Shown: positions 42,089 through 54,500 of the stretch, piece by piece | Position numbering within the stretch: position 1 is the first letter of the stretch | How the letters are laid out: every line of letters starts with the position of its first letter | DNA from: Phycomyces nitens | Lineage: Eukaryota; Mucoromycota; Mucoromycetes; Mucorales; Phycomycetaceae | Assembly (NCBI GenBank): GCA_022702545.1 | Contig: JAHRBC010000002.1 | Location: 8,866,001 to 8,930,000, forward strand | Length of the DNA: 64,000 nucleotides | Direction: 5' to 3' | Program-made: the position numbers and the translations under genes | Notes under the pieces: model-generated | What the model was told of the DNA's origin: nothing | The model's database searches: none | Seen by the model: the letters and a program-made list of their open reading frames with translations, nothing else

Positions 42089-45000
42089 ATGAATAACATT
42101 AAAAACAAAACATACAACCTCCTGTGCAAATGTTCGGCCTGTACCAAATATACAGCCAATGGAATATTGCAGAATGCACAGACATTCATGCGCCATAAGA
42201 ATTCTGATAATGTGTCAAACATTGGTCCCAAGGATAGAGATGATTGTAAGTGAAATTGTATATCGTTATTCATAATCTAATAATGTTTGTTGTTAATTAT
42301 TACAGCCAATGTCAGAAGCACAGTTGAAGAAGAGTCAGATATCATAATGCCTGATATTTCTAATGAGTTTATTGATTGTAAGTGCGATATATTTTGGTTA
42401 TCAATTACAGGTACTAACTTTTATTTTATTATAGATGAAGACAGCTTTTCTATCATGTCAGTCGAAACTACTGGACAACAGATACCTTTCTTGAGAGAAG
42501 ACGATGTTTTTGACGTTGAGGAGGAATCAGATGTTGAGTCATCACTCATTGCAGCTGACAATGAGGATTCCGATTCAAATGATGAATCTAGCGATGAAGA
42601 TGAGACTGAGATTGATGGCAGCAATGGTTTTGAACAAATGATGGCTTCAAGTATGTATACATAAAATACAAACATATTTAATTGTATACAAGTTATTTAT
42701 CATATACTTTCCTTTGTAGTTGGATCCTTGAAGATTCATAACATGTCCCAAACCAGCCAGTTCATGGCTATCTTTGGCGTTATCTTCCAAGCATTCTACT
42801 TGGTTCAAATGGGAGGATCGGCCATGCTCAAATTCTTTCACCATCTTCTTGTTGCCTTTGAGAAGGATGCTGACCTGCCACTTACTGTCAATGCCTTGAA
42901 AGCAATGACCGGATTTGACGTAATGACCAAAGGCATTGTAAAGTACACCGTTTGCAACAAGTGCTTTGCAATCTACTCGCCAGACAATCATCAGCCAACA
43001 TGCACTTTCAAGAAATACTCCAGCACGCATACCCAAATTTGCAACAATCCAATTTTCACCGATCCATCTGCCAGAGATCCAATCCCGTTCATGGTATTCC
43101 CATACAGCTCACTCAAGAATACTTTGACACAGTATCTCTGTAAGCCTGGATTTGAGGACAAGCTGTTCCAATGGAGATCAAGAGAGACCGTGGAGAACAC
43201 CTTCCTTGACATATATGATGGTGCAATGTAGAATGAGTTGCTCGATGATAATGATATGCCATTTGTTGACGATGACTATTCCCTCATGTTGACATTGAAC
43301 GTGGATTGGTTTCAGCCATTCGATGGGCGCACTCATGCCAGTGGTGCTTTATATCTGTCGATTAATAACTTGCCCAGAGAGGAAAGGATGAAGCCAGAAA
43401 ACATCATTCTTGTTGGCGTCATGCCAGGGCCAAAGGAAGCAAAGACCGATCAGATGAACAACTTTCTTGAGCCTCTTGTTGACAAGTTGGTTGACTTTTA
43501 CACTGGAATGACAATCAAGACGGCCATGTTCCCTGGTGGTGTTCGTGTTCGTGCTGCTCTCATGTGTGTTGCCTGCAATATACCAGCTGCAAGAAAAACC
43601 GCGGGATTTACAGGGCATGCAAGCACCAACGCTTGTCACAAGTGTGCACGTCAGTTTTCGGTGATCGATGGATCGAGCAAGATCAATTACTCTGGGTTTG
43701 ACGTTGAGAATTGGACACCAAGAGAAAAGGCAGCCAATGCTGTGCATGCCAAAATGTGGTTCAATGCAGAATCAGACGTCGAACGGGCAGAGTTGGAGAA
43801 AAACAATGGTACCTGATATTCTGAATTGCATCGCCTACACTACTTTGATCCTGTCCGGTGTACAATCGTAGATCCTATGCACAACTTGTTTCTTGGTACA
43901 GCCAAATGGATGATCAGCATTTGGAGAGACCTCGGTTATTTTCCCAGCACCACTCTTGCCCGCATGCAACATCTGGCAGATTCCATTCTTGTTCCTCCTG
44001 GATATGCTGTATTGTCCAACAAAATTGCTTCTGGGTTCCCATATATGAAGGCAGACGAGTGGCGATCGTGGTGTCTTGTGTATTCGCTGGTTGTCCTGGA
44101 GAATGCTTTGCCAGAAACAGACTACAATAACTGGCTAGTATTCGTTGATGCATGCCATCTATTGACAGGACCATCTGTCACGACTCAGAGTATAGACGAG
44201 GCACACCAGCTCCTTGGCAATTTTGGTGAAAAGTGCGAGATTTTGTATGGAACTGTCAGCATCACACCAAACATGCATCTGCATATGCACTTACGTGAGT
44301 CCATGCTTGACTTTGGCCCTGTCTATGCATTCTGGTTGTATAGCTTTGAACGATACAATGGCAAGCTCAAGAATATCAAGACAAATCGCCGCAATGGATT
44401 CGAGGTCACTTTCATGAAGGTCTTCTTGGAAAAGGGATTCATCAGCAACTTTCTTCAGTTCTATTCTGCCAAACTTTCACCACCCATGGTAGAATTTCTC
44501 CAAGAAGTTGCTCAAATAGCACCAACGCCTGTAAGATCCTTGGTGAACTCTGAGTACGGCCACCCTCCATATATGCAATTCAATCTCAACATGTTCCTCC
44601 AAGCTGCCACCAATCCATGGTTTAATGTCACTGGAAGTGAAGCCCTGCCATTGACCTCATTGCCATTGAAATTGTCGCCTTTATCTATAATGACTGGCAA
44701 TCATTATAAGTACTTGGTCGAATTCTATAACAAGGCTTACCAAGACACTGGGATTTCCTTCTGTGCCACGGATAGCATCCCACTTGGAGGGCATGTCTAT
44801 ATCAATGACCGGATTCGCAAGATGAAGAAGATTTCGTTGCTAGGACAAGAGTATTGGAGTGGTGAAAAGAAAAAGCACGGTTCTTTTGTACAAGTCTTGT
44901 TTCTGGACAATTCGACAAGTGAATTCGTTGCATTTCCCGGCCAGATTGAGTATTTATTTACTCATGTTATCAAGATTGGTGGAATCGAAAGAGTTTCTAC

Positions 45001-45223
45001 TTTTGCTTTCGTCAAATGGTTTCCGACGTATAATGCTGGCAGATATCAACCGTTGATCAACCAAGGTCTGGAGCTGTGGGAAAAGGGGTTTTTAGAGGAG
45101 ACCATTGAGTGTATTATTCCAGTACATCGTCTGCATTCTTGCTTTGCATTGACAACTCACAATCTCCAACAAGGGTCTCAAAAACGCCTGATTATTCCAT
45201 TACCTAGAAAAGTCGTCACTTAA
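42089..45223 (+). pseudogene. tnp2: Element H Tnp2-family transposase with two in-frame stops
   Basis: Spliced join(42089..42245, 42306..42377, 42435..42650, 42720..45223), 2949 nt, phase-1 introns. Exon 1: C13-x-C-x2-C-x17-H36. Exon 3 is acidic (EESDVESSLIAADNEDSDSND). The large exon has TVCNKCFAIYSPDNH, LTLNVDWFQPF, VACNIPAARKTAGF (Asn where the others have Asp of CDIP), NACHKCARQF, CTIVDPMHNLFLGTAK and SFERYNGKLKN. TAG at 43229-43231 replaces the Trp of GAMW; TGA at 43814-43816 lies where relatives have Arg. The rest is open to PLPRKVVT. Two stops and the changed CDIP Asp indicate an inactive transposase. Confidence 0.92.
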
Positions 45224-45754
45224 TAAAAAATTGCGTTTTTGACCACAAACATCAGCCACGTAATGCTTATTTTTCTTGTTTTACTTTACCATCTGTTATT
45301 TTATCAATACATTTTTAAGATTGATTAAAATATTAGATTGATATATACAAGTTTCATGTTCTTTAAAACAGATATCAAAACAAATATTTATTTTCTTCAG
45401 CTCATTATGCGATAAGCCAAGTAGCTGTTTATTTAATACCCGATAATCAGCTATATTTTAAAGTTTATACTACATAATATACTAAAAATTTTCATTTAAA
45501 TTCCAAGTTTATAAAGCCGATGAAAATATTTTATTTTACTATTAAATATTTGTTTTGCAATAATTATGACTAAAATAAAATAACCATTAAAAATAATATT
45601 GTTTCTCACCATCTTGTCTTTCTTTATTTTTTAATGCTTCAACAATATAAAAACGAGTAATGCCAATCCTACCACCATCATCTTCCAGCCCAACAACTTG
45701 TTTCAACTTATTCAATAAAGACCATTATATCAAGACAACCAAATACAAATATTT
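45224..45754. other. Spacer between convergent genes of element H
   Basis: AT-rich 531-bp interval, much longer than the 85-191 bp in the sister copies. No coding signal seen; it should contain both polyadenylation sites. Confidence 0.6.
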
Positions 45755-46853
45755 TTATTGCCGTGTTGCAATCCACTTGGCAACACGCGCCTTCTGCTCT
45801 TTTGACAATTCAATATGTCTACTTTCAACAGGACAAGAAGAAAAGTCAATGACCTTCATCTTCTTTTCCTTGCTCCTCTGGGCTTTCAACTCGCCCAAGT
45901 ACTCCTCGACCTATATCATAATCAAATTAATTAATTATATGAAGCACATCAAATTTGCCCGAACAATATCTTACCAAAGGATGTCTGTTACTGGGAGTAT
46001 AAACGGTATACTCCCGTTGCTCATCATCAGACTCAATGTCAGACAACATCTCTTTGTCTAAGAGATCCTCGACTGTCTCTCCATACTTGGACTCCAAGTT
46101 CGCCCTGTCTGCCAAATGCAGCCTCTTGTAGGCGGCGAGGACCTATTTCAAAATCAAGTATTAGAAGTATGAAAACAAATATTATATTATACTAACTCTT
46201 GTTTTTCTCGTACGTCTACGAGAAGACTGGTTTCGCTTAGCTAACTTTTCTGGCGAGGTGTTAGCTCTGTTTAGCTTGTACGAGATATGCCGTCTTGTTT
46301 TTTCCTCTATGACTGCAGACGCAAGAGGCTGTCCTTCGGGCTGTTGATGGATATACATCCGGACCTTGTCTGCAATAGGCCGGTTGGATGAAGAGAGTGC
46401 CCCCTCATTCATTGTCAATGGTGTAGACACCAAGACATTCCTTGTCTCTGATCGTATGAGACGCTATATGACATAGGGTAAGTAATTCATCAATATAAAA
46501 TTAATATTTATATATAGATATCCTACCGAGACCGATGGAAGTCGATACTTCATATACATCTGTGGTGGTGGAGCTTGATGGGGGGAAACTTGGCTACTGT
46601 TGCCATTCGAGTTCTTGAGGGATTCCATCCCTTGATGGACCTGCTGCAACAGGACATGCAACTCATTCAGTCTTGTCTGAAGAGCCGACAGGTTTGACAA
46701 CACTGCGCCGTCCTGTTCAGCGTTGTTGCTTGGAGCAGGAAGGATCGTCTGTATCACGGTTCCTGCTGGTCTAGTGCCACTAGTCTTACCAATCGACTTC
46801 TTGGTAGTTGACTTGTAGGTCTTTTTAGAGCTTGATGATATAAATTGAGACAT
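45755..46853 (-). CDS. Gene B of element H: four-exon CACTA accessory protein, 305 aa
   Basis: Spliced complement(45755..45910, 45975..46142, 46197..46463, 46527..46853), 918 nt, phase-0 introns. Exon 1 (109 aa): MSQFISSSSKKTYKSTTKKS and a coiled-coil-like LSALQTRLNELHVLLQQVHQ. Exon 2 is 89 aa, 13 shorter than in the others, and ends in a strongly basic RNQSSRRRTRKTR. Exon 3 (56 aa): LLDKEMLSDIESDDEQRE replaces the AMSEGESD patch, and the PSWRSDE motif has become PSNRHPL. Exon 4 (51 aa): VEEYLGELKAQRSK. The reading frame is intact although the partner transposase is dead. Confidence 0.78.
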
Positions 46854-47263
46854 TGAATACTCGAAAAATATATTAAAGTGTGAGGTTCGTTGATTATGAA
46901 TACCTATTTTCCAATAGATTTTGAAATATTCCGTAAATAATACATACATGAGAAAGTAATTAAAAGTAATTAAAAAGTATACTTCTTTCTAAAGAGGTTT
47001 TATAGTATTTTGATCTTTGCTTACATTATACTGTCAGGTATACTTAGTAATCTGCTTCAACTGGCTAATCCATTTAATTTGCTTGCACTGACTAATCCAT
47101 TTGTAATATTTGGGCTCTGTTTCAAAAATACAAATCGTTTTATTAAGTGGGCTTATTAGTTCCACGTCACGTTCGGGACACTCAATATCGCCATTGATCT
47201 CTATTGGATTATTGCTTTCAACCTTTGTTCTTTTCTTTTCTTTTCCTTTCCTTTACTTTTCGG

Positions 47264-47761
47264 CATGGTAAGCATCATTCTCTTTTAAAATTTTTTTTTA
47301 CTCATCATGACTTTATATTTGTCCAGATATTCTTTTCTATATCCATACAAGGGCTGCTGGTTTATGTCAATAACTCTGGTATACTGGTAATGTTCTTTTT
47401 TATTATCTCATTCAGTTTCCACAAGCTCATTGCTCTGCTTAGTAATTCACGGCCTCCCATTACAAACAAATACAGAGGAGCACTTTGCTGTATATTATGG
47501 TATGATGACACTCCTTTATACACTAGACATGCTTTATTAACATTCGTTCCATTCATTAGAATTTTTTCGGTCATCTGGTATGTGCCAATTCCATGTCATC
47601 TGGTCAGTAATTGTGTCCGCAATACCCATTACCAAGTAAGTATACAACCTTTCAGCCCTTATATTACTTTACTAATCTCTTATCTAATAGATGTAATCGA
47701 AATATTCTTCATCTGGTTGGCCATTGCGCCCATTGCGCCCATTACACTGATGACCAAGTAA
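47264..47761 (+). CDS. Divergent hydrophobic frame of element H (putative third gene)
   Basis: Best-developed example. After a start-like ATG at 47264 with a GTAAGC donor and a TTTGTCCAG acceptor near 47326, a frame stays open to 47761 (IFFSISIQGLLVYV ... IISFSFHKLIALL ... ALLTFVPFIRIFSVIWYV ... IFFIWLAIAPIAPI), giving about four hydrophobic segments. Additional GT-AG-like borders lie inside (GTAATGTT...CATTCAG; GTATGATG...TTCATTAG; GTAAGTAT...CTAATAG), so the spliced form could be shorter. A small multi-pass membrane protein is possible. The DNA is T-rich, which also biases toward hydrophobic codons. Confidence 0.4.
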   Translation, partial: HGKHHSLLKFFFTHHDFIFVQIFFSISIQGLLVYVNNSGILVMFFFIISFSFHKLIALLSNSRPPITNKYRGALCCILWYDDTPLYTRHALLTFVPFIRIFSVIWYVPIPCHLVSNCVRNTHYQVSIQPFSPYITLLISYLIDVIEIFFIWLAIAPIAPITLMTK

Positions 47762-48562
47762 GTATATAACCACTCAACATTTATATTATTTTCCTGACAT
47801 ATTCTTCATAGATATTACCAAAATTTTTTATACCATTTATCAAAGTATTCAAGTTTTCTCGATATAAATACCAATGTAAGTATTGTTGTTCCATTCAAAT
47901 TATTTTACAGTCTGCTAAAATACACCTATGAAAATTATCTAGCCACCCTTTTTTTTTCAAAAGAAAACAAACACCCACGTAAGCAGTGCCGCAGCAAGTA
48001 ACAAAGGAAGGTAGGGGGGGTCTAGTAGACCAGGGTAACCCATATATTCTCCGGATGAGTAAAAGAATACCCATCTAATTGAGAAAAGGGCAAGGCTAGC
48101 ATATTAGGCAATAAAATTAGGAGGGAGTAGAAATGAGAACGAATAGAAAACATTAGAAAAGCTTTTTTTATCCAATAAAAACTATTATAAACTACATCTT
48201 TGGCCTGTATCTGCCATGAATTCATACCGAATTCATACTGAATCCTATGAGGACACTGCTTTAATATTGAAAAGAGCAACCTATATAAAGTAATTTAAAG
48301 AACTGAATCCTTCGGGGCTAGAAAATATGGGACGAAAAAAAAAGAAACCCCCCAATTTTCGTGACAAAAAAAAGCACAAAAAAAATAACCCACCTTTTGC
48401 TTTTTGCGCTTTGACGTTTCAGTATACTGATTGGAATCATTCAGACAACGAATCCTAAAAATTTAATATTAAAAAATTTGGCAAATTTTATATCAAATCT
48501 TTATCATTCAGTCAAGAATTTTATAAATATCAGTATACTAAAATGGCCCTTCTTTTGCAGTG

Positions 48563-48629
48563 GCAGATTGTGGTTGAAAGGTAATGTCATCGATCCCGAA
48601 TCATAAAAGTTGCATGGAATGTCTTTTCA
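48563..48629. repeat. 317-bp repeat, second copy, segment between H and F
   Basis: GCAGATTGTGGTTGAAAGG through GTCTTTTCA, matching 41165-41231 with few differences. Bounded by H's GCA duplication and F's TCA duplication. Confidence 0.93.
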
Positions 48630-49798
48630 CACTACAAAAGTCTAAGGGTATTATGTAGATAAAACTTATAAAATAAGTTACTTAATTGTATAGTTTTACT
48701 ATGCTTTTGGTAATATATAATCGTGATCCGTAGTAGACTAAAAAGATATGGGGGTGAACTGAATCATCCTACCTACTGGTGTACAAGAATCCAATGTAGA
48801 ATATTTAAATGCCCTCAAACAGCGCAAAACTTAAATATACATTGTAGCCACAATATATTCCTAGTCGATCTACCCTTTTTTGCATTGTATTTTACGATAC
48901 ACAGACAGTTTGTGTCAGGGGAGATTGGCCACTTACAAACAACCAGTTTTATCTTTCATTATATTTTATAGTGGGTTTTATAGTATGTTTTAACAGTCCA
49001 TCAAGGATGATTGTAGACTATGGCAAGGTAATTGTAGTTATTCTATGCAAACAAGCCTCCCTGGTTTGTTGTTTTTTTTGGAGCAATAGATTCTGAAAAT
49101 TTTTATTTTTCGTTTTATTTGATAAAAAAATACATTTGCGCTATATATTCTAGTCTCTAGATTATTTCTTTGGTATATCTATTCTACCAATCGATATTTC
49201 TTGGTCGGCACCATCAACTGGTTCTTAATAGAGCCAGGATACTTACCTAGCTGAGAGAAAGCCAATACTGTCTAAAGTAAAAGAGAAGATTGTTAGTAAA
49301 TTATTTTTATATAAATCATTCATTCTTATACTTACATTTTTAATATAATAAACAGAATATTTGATAGACTCTCTGTAATATGTCAAAAAATGATCATTGT
49401 CTAATAGATATATGTTAATATTTGTAGATAGGCAATATATAATACTAAAATATTGGTTCACTTACAAGATATAGTCGTTGGAATGGCCAGATAATTTCAA
49501 TCGGGAATCCATAGAAGAGCATAGTAAGATGTCTGTGATAGATGTTATTAAAGAGAACATATTTATAATATAAAAGGTTTACCAGAATATTATATTGAGA
49601 TGGATAGAAAAATAGAATTTGCGGCTACATACAAAAGAGTGATTTAGTTAATAAAGAAGAGCTTTAGCATAATATGATCTTACCTTTGGATATACAGCCA
49701 AGTGCAATAGAGAGACCCCATTATATATTTATAAGCATTTACCTATGAATAATAAAATATATTGAGTAAAAAAAATATTTACAAGAGAAAGAAAAGAA

Positions 49799-50059
49799 TT
49801 AATTACCAGAGTATTTTGCGGTAATATTTAGGCACAAAAGAATATAAAAAATAAAAAGGAAAAATAAATACTTTGTATTAAAAGGCTGTTTGACCCTGAT
49901 AAAATGCGGGCAATAAAAATGATAATCCAAAAGAATATGGCTGCCGTCATTTTCATATCTTTGTGATTTATAGTTTATTAGGTTGAAAAAGATGTCTAGA
50001 TATAGAACAAGAGTGTACACAAAGCTGTTAAATAACAATAAAACTACAAGACGATTCAT
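49799..50059 (-). CDS. Divergent hydrophobic frame of element F (putative third gene)
   Basis: MNRLVVLLLFNSFVYTLVLY, 85 bp upstream of gene B and pointing away. It aligns without gaps to the G frame (27481), and most differences are conservative (Ile/Phe, Thr/Ala). Downstream, toward 48900, GT-AG-like borders are shared with G, but one exon differs by a 1-nt indel (GGGGTCTCTC against GGGGCTCTC). Confidence 0.35.
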   Translation of the reverse strand: MNRLVVLLLFNSFVYTLVLYLDIFFNLINYKSQRYENDGSHILLDYHFYCPHFIRVKQPFNTKYLFFLFIFYILLCLNITAKYSGN

Positions 50060-50144
50060 TATTTTCAGTCAACCTCTTTACTTGCAAGTATACTAGCCAT
50101 ATTCCAATTGTCAAAATATATTAATAATTATTTATTGATAGAAC

Positions 50145-51402
50145 ATGAACAATCGTATTCCTCCTCCTCCCCGTCAGCGCAACCCAAGACTTAACGCCGT
50201 TGCACGCAGTGCATTAGCTGCCACTGAAGATGTACAAATGTCAGACACCACTACAGTCACGGCACCAAGCATTCCTCAAGATATGGATGCGACTGAGAGA
50301 ATGTTTGCTCTGTTGACTGCCAACAATGGAAACTTTGTAACACTGGCAAAAGAAATGGCTGAGATGTCAAAGAGAATGAGTGGTGTAGAAAATGGTATTA
50401 ATCTCACCAACGAGATTAATATTTATCTCAAGAAAATGATCAAAGAGATCATGGCTGCCCAGGACAAGCTCAGCAAGTCCACCGAGAATGGAATTTCTGA
50501 GGCAGATTCTGCGATAAAAGCAAGCTTTTCGTCTTTGATGGAGGAAGGGTATACTCCTGGAAAACGGCACGTCGGCATCTCTGTAAGTAAATCAATGATA
50601 GTAAATATAATTACCAATATATCTAACAGACATATATTAGCATGCACTCAATAAATACATGAAGAACCCAAACCTCACGGACACAGATCCATTAAAAGTT
50701 GCCGAGAACAATGAGAAGCCAGGATGGTCAACTAATGGCACCTTCAAGGAAGGCTATAATCAAGCCCTTGCAATGGCCGTGATTTCGTACTTGCGACAAC
50801 AGCAAAGTGCAATTGGTGTTTCAACCAATGATATTGCAAGAATAGTGAAGAATCACTACAGGAACCAGGTTCGACATTACAAAACATCACCTGATAAGAT
50901 TGTAGCTCGGCAAAGAACATCACGAAGACGCAATCGAAAGATCTCTGTAAGAATAAAAATAAATAGGCCAATGTTTTATTATATATTCTAATATAGTATT
51001 TATGTCAAGCTTCTCAAACGTCGCACTGTTACGTATCAGAAATACACCGAGGAGATTACAAGATTGATGCGAGGCTTGGATTGCAGCAATGTTCTTGTAT
51101 TAGAGGTGATGTCTGACGATGAATCTGACACTGAGAATGAAGTTCGGGCACACCGTCCCAGTTGGAGAAGTGATAAGGTAATGTACTATATAATTAAAAT
51201 TTATATTAGCTTTAAGTTCACTAACTAACATTTGTTTAAAAAATAGCTCCAAGAGTTTATCGATGTGGTTGACAAATTGTCTGTCAAAAGGTTGCAAAAG
51301 AAATCCAACAGCTTATTGAAGCGTGTTCGTTTTGTAAAGGAAATGAGTGTCTCTCAGCATATGTCAGTCACGTTACCAGAATGGTGTATTTCTACTGAAT
51401 AA
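50145..51402 (+). CDS. Gene B of element F: four-exon CACTA accessory protein, 355 aa
   Basis: Spliced join(50145..50582, 50641..50946, 51010..51177, 51247..51402), 1068 nt, phase-0 introns. Exon 1 (146 aa): MNNRIPPPPRQRNPRLNAVA and helices around AKEMAEMSKRMSGVENGI. Exon 2 (102 aa): GWSTNGTFKEGYNQALAMAV and basic ARQRTSRRRNRK end. Exon 3 (56 aa): VMSDDESDTENEV, RPSWRSDK. Exon 4 (51 aa): LQEFIDVVDKL. Exons 2-4 have the same lengths as B's. Convergent with the F transposase, 191 bp apart. Confidence 0.82.
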
Positions 51403-51593
51403 ATAAATAAAAAAATTTTAACTAAGAATTTAATAGCTTCTTGTATACGTATGCACTTTTTGATGGATGCATTACAGGCAAATATATAAAATAATCAAAG
51501 TTATACTGTATGTGAAATATACATTAAAGAATATAGAAATATTTAATGATATTTAATTGTAAGTCTTTATTGACGTTAATTTATTTTGGAATA

Positions 51594-54500
51594 TTATATA
51601 TAGATCTTACGTAACAAGGGAACAACACACATCATCACTCGACCTCCATCACCTATGTGTTCACCTATAGCTACAGACAACAAAATCCTATGTACAGGAA
51701 GAATATTTTGAAGACTACTCGGTTCAAACTCCAGCTCATTCACCTCTACGCCCTCATCACTCCTGGGTTGCAGATTAGCCTCTCTATACCAACGTACATA
51801 TGCAAACACATGCCGACTCGATTGACCAGCAAATGAGTTTGTGGCAGTATTCACAAAGAGGTACTGAATCTGGCCGGTGTATGCATTTGTATACTGATCA
51901 TTGCTTGTCTTGAACAGTGCCTGGATGAATGAACCGCGTTGCATGGTTCCATTACTTCCTTTATACACCTGGCCAAGAAGATTGATCGATGAAAATTTTT
52001 GGATGCGGTTGTTGACTATGGTTTGTGAGGGACTGGCCTGGCGATAATGAACAAGTTGCTCATTGTCATACACCTCACGATAGTACTCCAAAAGGTACTG
52101 GTACTCGCTCTCCTTCATCGATACCTCTTCCTTCAAAGCCAAAGGAAGCGCAGATGGTGGCAATGACTCGTTGCCCTTCACAATGTCAAAGTCTGTCTCT
52201 GCAGCAGCAAGAAATGCGTTCAGATCAAATGGCGTGGCAATGGTGGTGGCAATGGTGGCAATGGTGGCAGTGGTGGCAGTGGTGGCAGTGGTGGCAGTGG
52301 TGGCAGTGAACTCAGCAAGGATGCTGGCATGAGAAGGCACAAGAACTGGTGCAAGTATACGCAGGAGGTCTCCTTTGTACGCGTCTTGATGGTACCTCTT
52401 CATGTATGTGGCCTCAAAGCCATCTCTCTGGTTTGTTGAGAAATTCTTGAGAATGCCGTTGAATCTCTCAAAGCTAAACAGCCAGTATCCATAAACCGGC
52501 CCAAAATTGCTGACGGTGTCTTGAAGATGCAAATGGAGGTGCATGTTCGGCGAAATCAATTGGGCATCATACAATACTTGGCACTGTCTGCAAAATGCCT
52601 CAAGAGAGCTGTGCGCTTCCTCCAGCTCAACCACGGAAATGCTTGGCTTGACAAGGTACTGACAGGCATTGACAAATGATATCCAGTTGCCAAGGTGGAC
52701 ATCAGGCAAACGACCGCGCAGGAGAACAGGAGAGTACACCAAGCACCAGGACTTCTATTCATCCGCCTTCATAAATGGAAAGTCCTTGCCAATCTTCTTT
52801 CTCAATGGTGTATAGTCAGGAGGGAGGACCATCTTCTCCGAATCTTGCTGCATGGCGGCCAGGTCTCTGTTTGTGATCAGACCAGTCGATCTCCATTTCT
52901 CCATCATCCTTTTGGCGGTTCCCAGAAAGAGGTTATGCATTGGATCTATTATGGTGCATTCCACTGCATTAAAGTACTCAAGATCATGGAGTTCCGACCA
53001 GCGGACTCCATTCTCCTTTTCCATCCTCTTTCTTTCTACCTCACTGGACGCGTTCTTCCAGGCCACAGCATCACGGCGATTCTCTTGATCAGTGCGAGCC
53101 ACCCACTCGGAGAAGACGAACCCAGAATAGTCAACACCACTGTTTCCTGGGAGGCGAGAGAACTGGCGATTGCACTTGTGGCATGCATTGGTACTTGCAT
53201 GGGACGTAAATCCACATGTTTTCCTGGCGGCAGGGATGTCACAGGCGACAAGAAGAAGGGCGGCACGAACCAATGCACCAGAAGGACACTGCGCCGTTGG
53301 CATCACCACACCCACATACAAGGATTTGAGCTCGGCAACAAGGGGACGGAGGTAGTGGTTGATTTCACTGGTTTTGGCTTCTTTTGGCCCAGGCATCAGA
53401 CCAACAAGAAGAACGTTCTCTTTCTTATAACGTTCAGCCCTCGGCAGATTATTGACAGAGAGATAGATGGCTCCGCAAGAGTATGTGACCCCATCGAAAG
53501 GCTGGAACCAATCGATGTTCATGGTGAGCATGAGAGATCGCTCATGATCCACAAATTGCCTGTCATTGGCATCTTTCAACTCACTCCACTTGGCGCCATC
53601 GTAGATGTCGAACATCATTCCAGAAACTTGCTGTCTTGCTCTCCAATGGTTGATTGCTTCCTCAAACCCAGGGCGACGGAAGAAGATTGACAGTGCACTG
53701 ATTACTGAGCTGTACATATATACCTTGTTAGGCAAGGACGTGTTTTTTGGAGGAGCCTGGAAGAGCTGGCTTCCACAAGTATTTCCAGAGAGCCTCTCGA
53801 AATCGCAGCATTGGGGAACACCTTCAGACTCCAAGTATGTCTTGTGACAATCGCCGCATGCCACAAAACGCTGGATACTCTTGGATAACGATGTCATGCC
53901 AGTCATTGAGTTGAGGCCACTCAAGCTGGATGGAAGACTGAAGGATTGGCCAAAGTGAGACAGGACCTCGTTCAGAAACTTGATCAAGATCGAACCACCC
54001 GAATTGACGACATACTTTGAGATAAAGAAAGCAGCAAAGGCGGCAACAAAGGCATGAAGAGGGTCTGCAGGCATTGATGTCTCAAATTGCTCTGTTTGGT
54101 TTTCGTATTAATATATGGTATATGCTTATTTATTTTGTACTAACCTTCAAGTTCTTCAACCTCATCTTCAGAATCGTCCGAACCATTCAACTCATTGTCA
54201 TCGGCATCTTCACTTTCAACTAAAAATAATAATATAACAAGAGCAAAAGGTAAGTATTCGTATTCTGTTACATAAAGAATATCCTTGCAAGTCATTACAA
54301 TTTATTATATTGTGTAAATAAAATTATATACTTACATTCAAAATTCTCTTCGGCATCATTGACTTCAATGTCAATCTCCATGTCATTCTCATTCACCATC
54401 AGAGAAGCTTTAGAATACGATTATATATTTTAAAGAAAACGGTTAATTATGACAAAAAATAATAATTTACGGCATACACTTACAAGAACTTCTAGCTTGA

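Larger units (their letters stand above)
41485..48562 (+). mobile_element. CACTA element H (7078 bp)
   Basis: Both ends read CACTGCAAAAGAAGGG inward (16 identical bases). Flanked by GCA at 41482-41484 and 48563-48565. Contains transposase (plus), gene B (minus, 531 bp downstream and convergent) and the divergent hydrophobic frame (plus). The most divergent member here. Confidence 0.95.
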
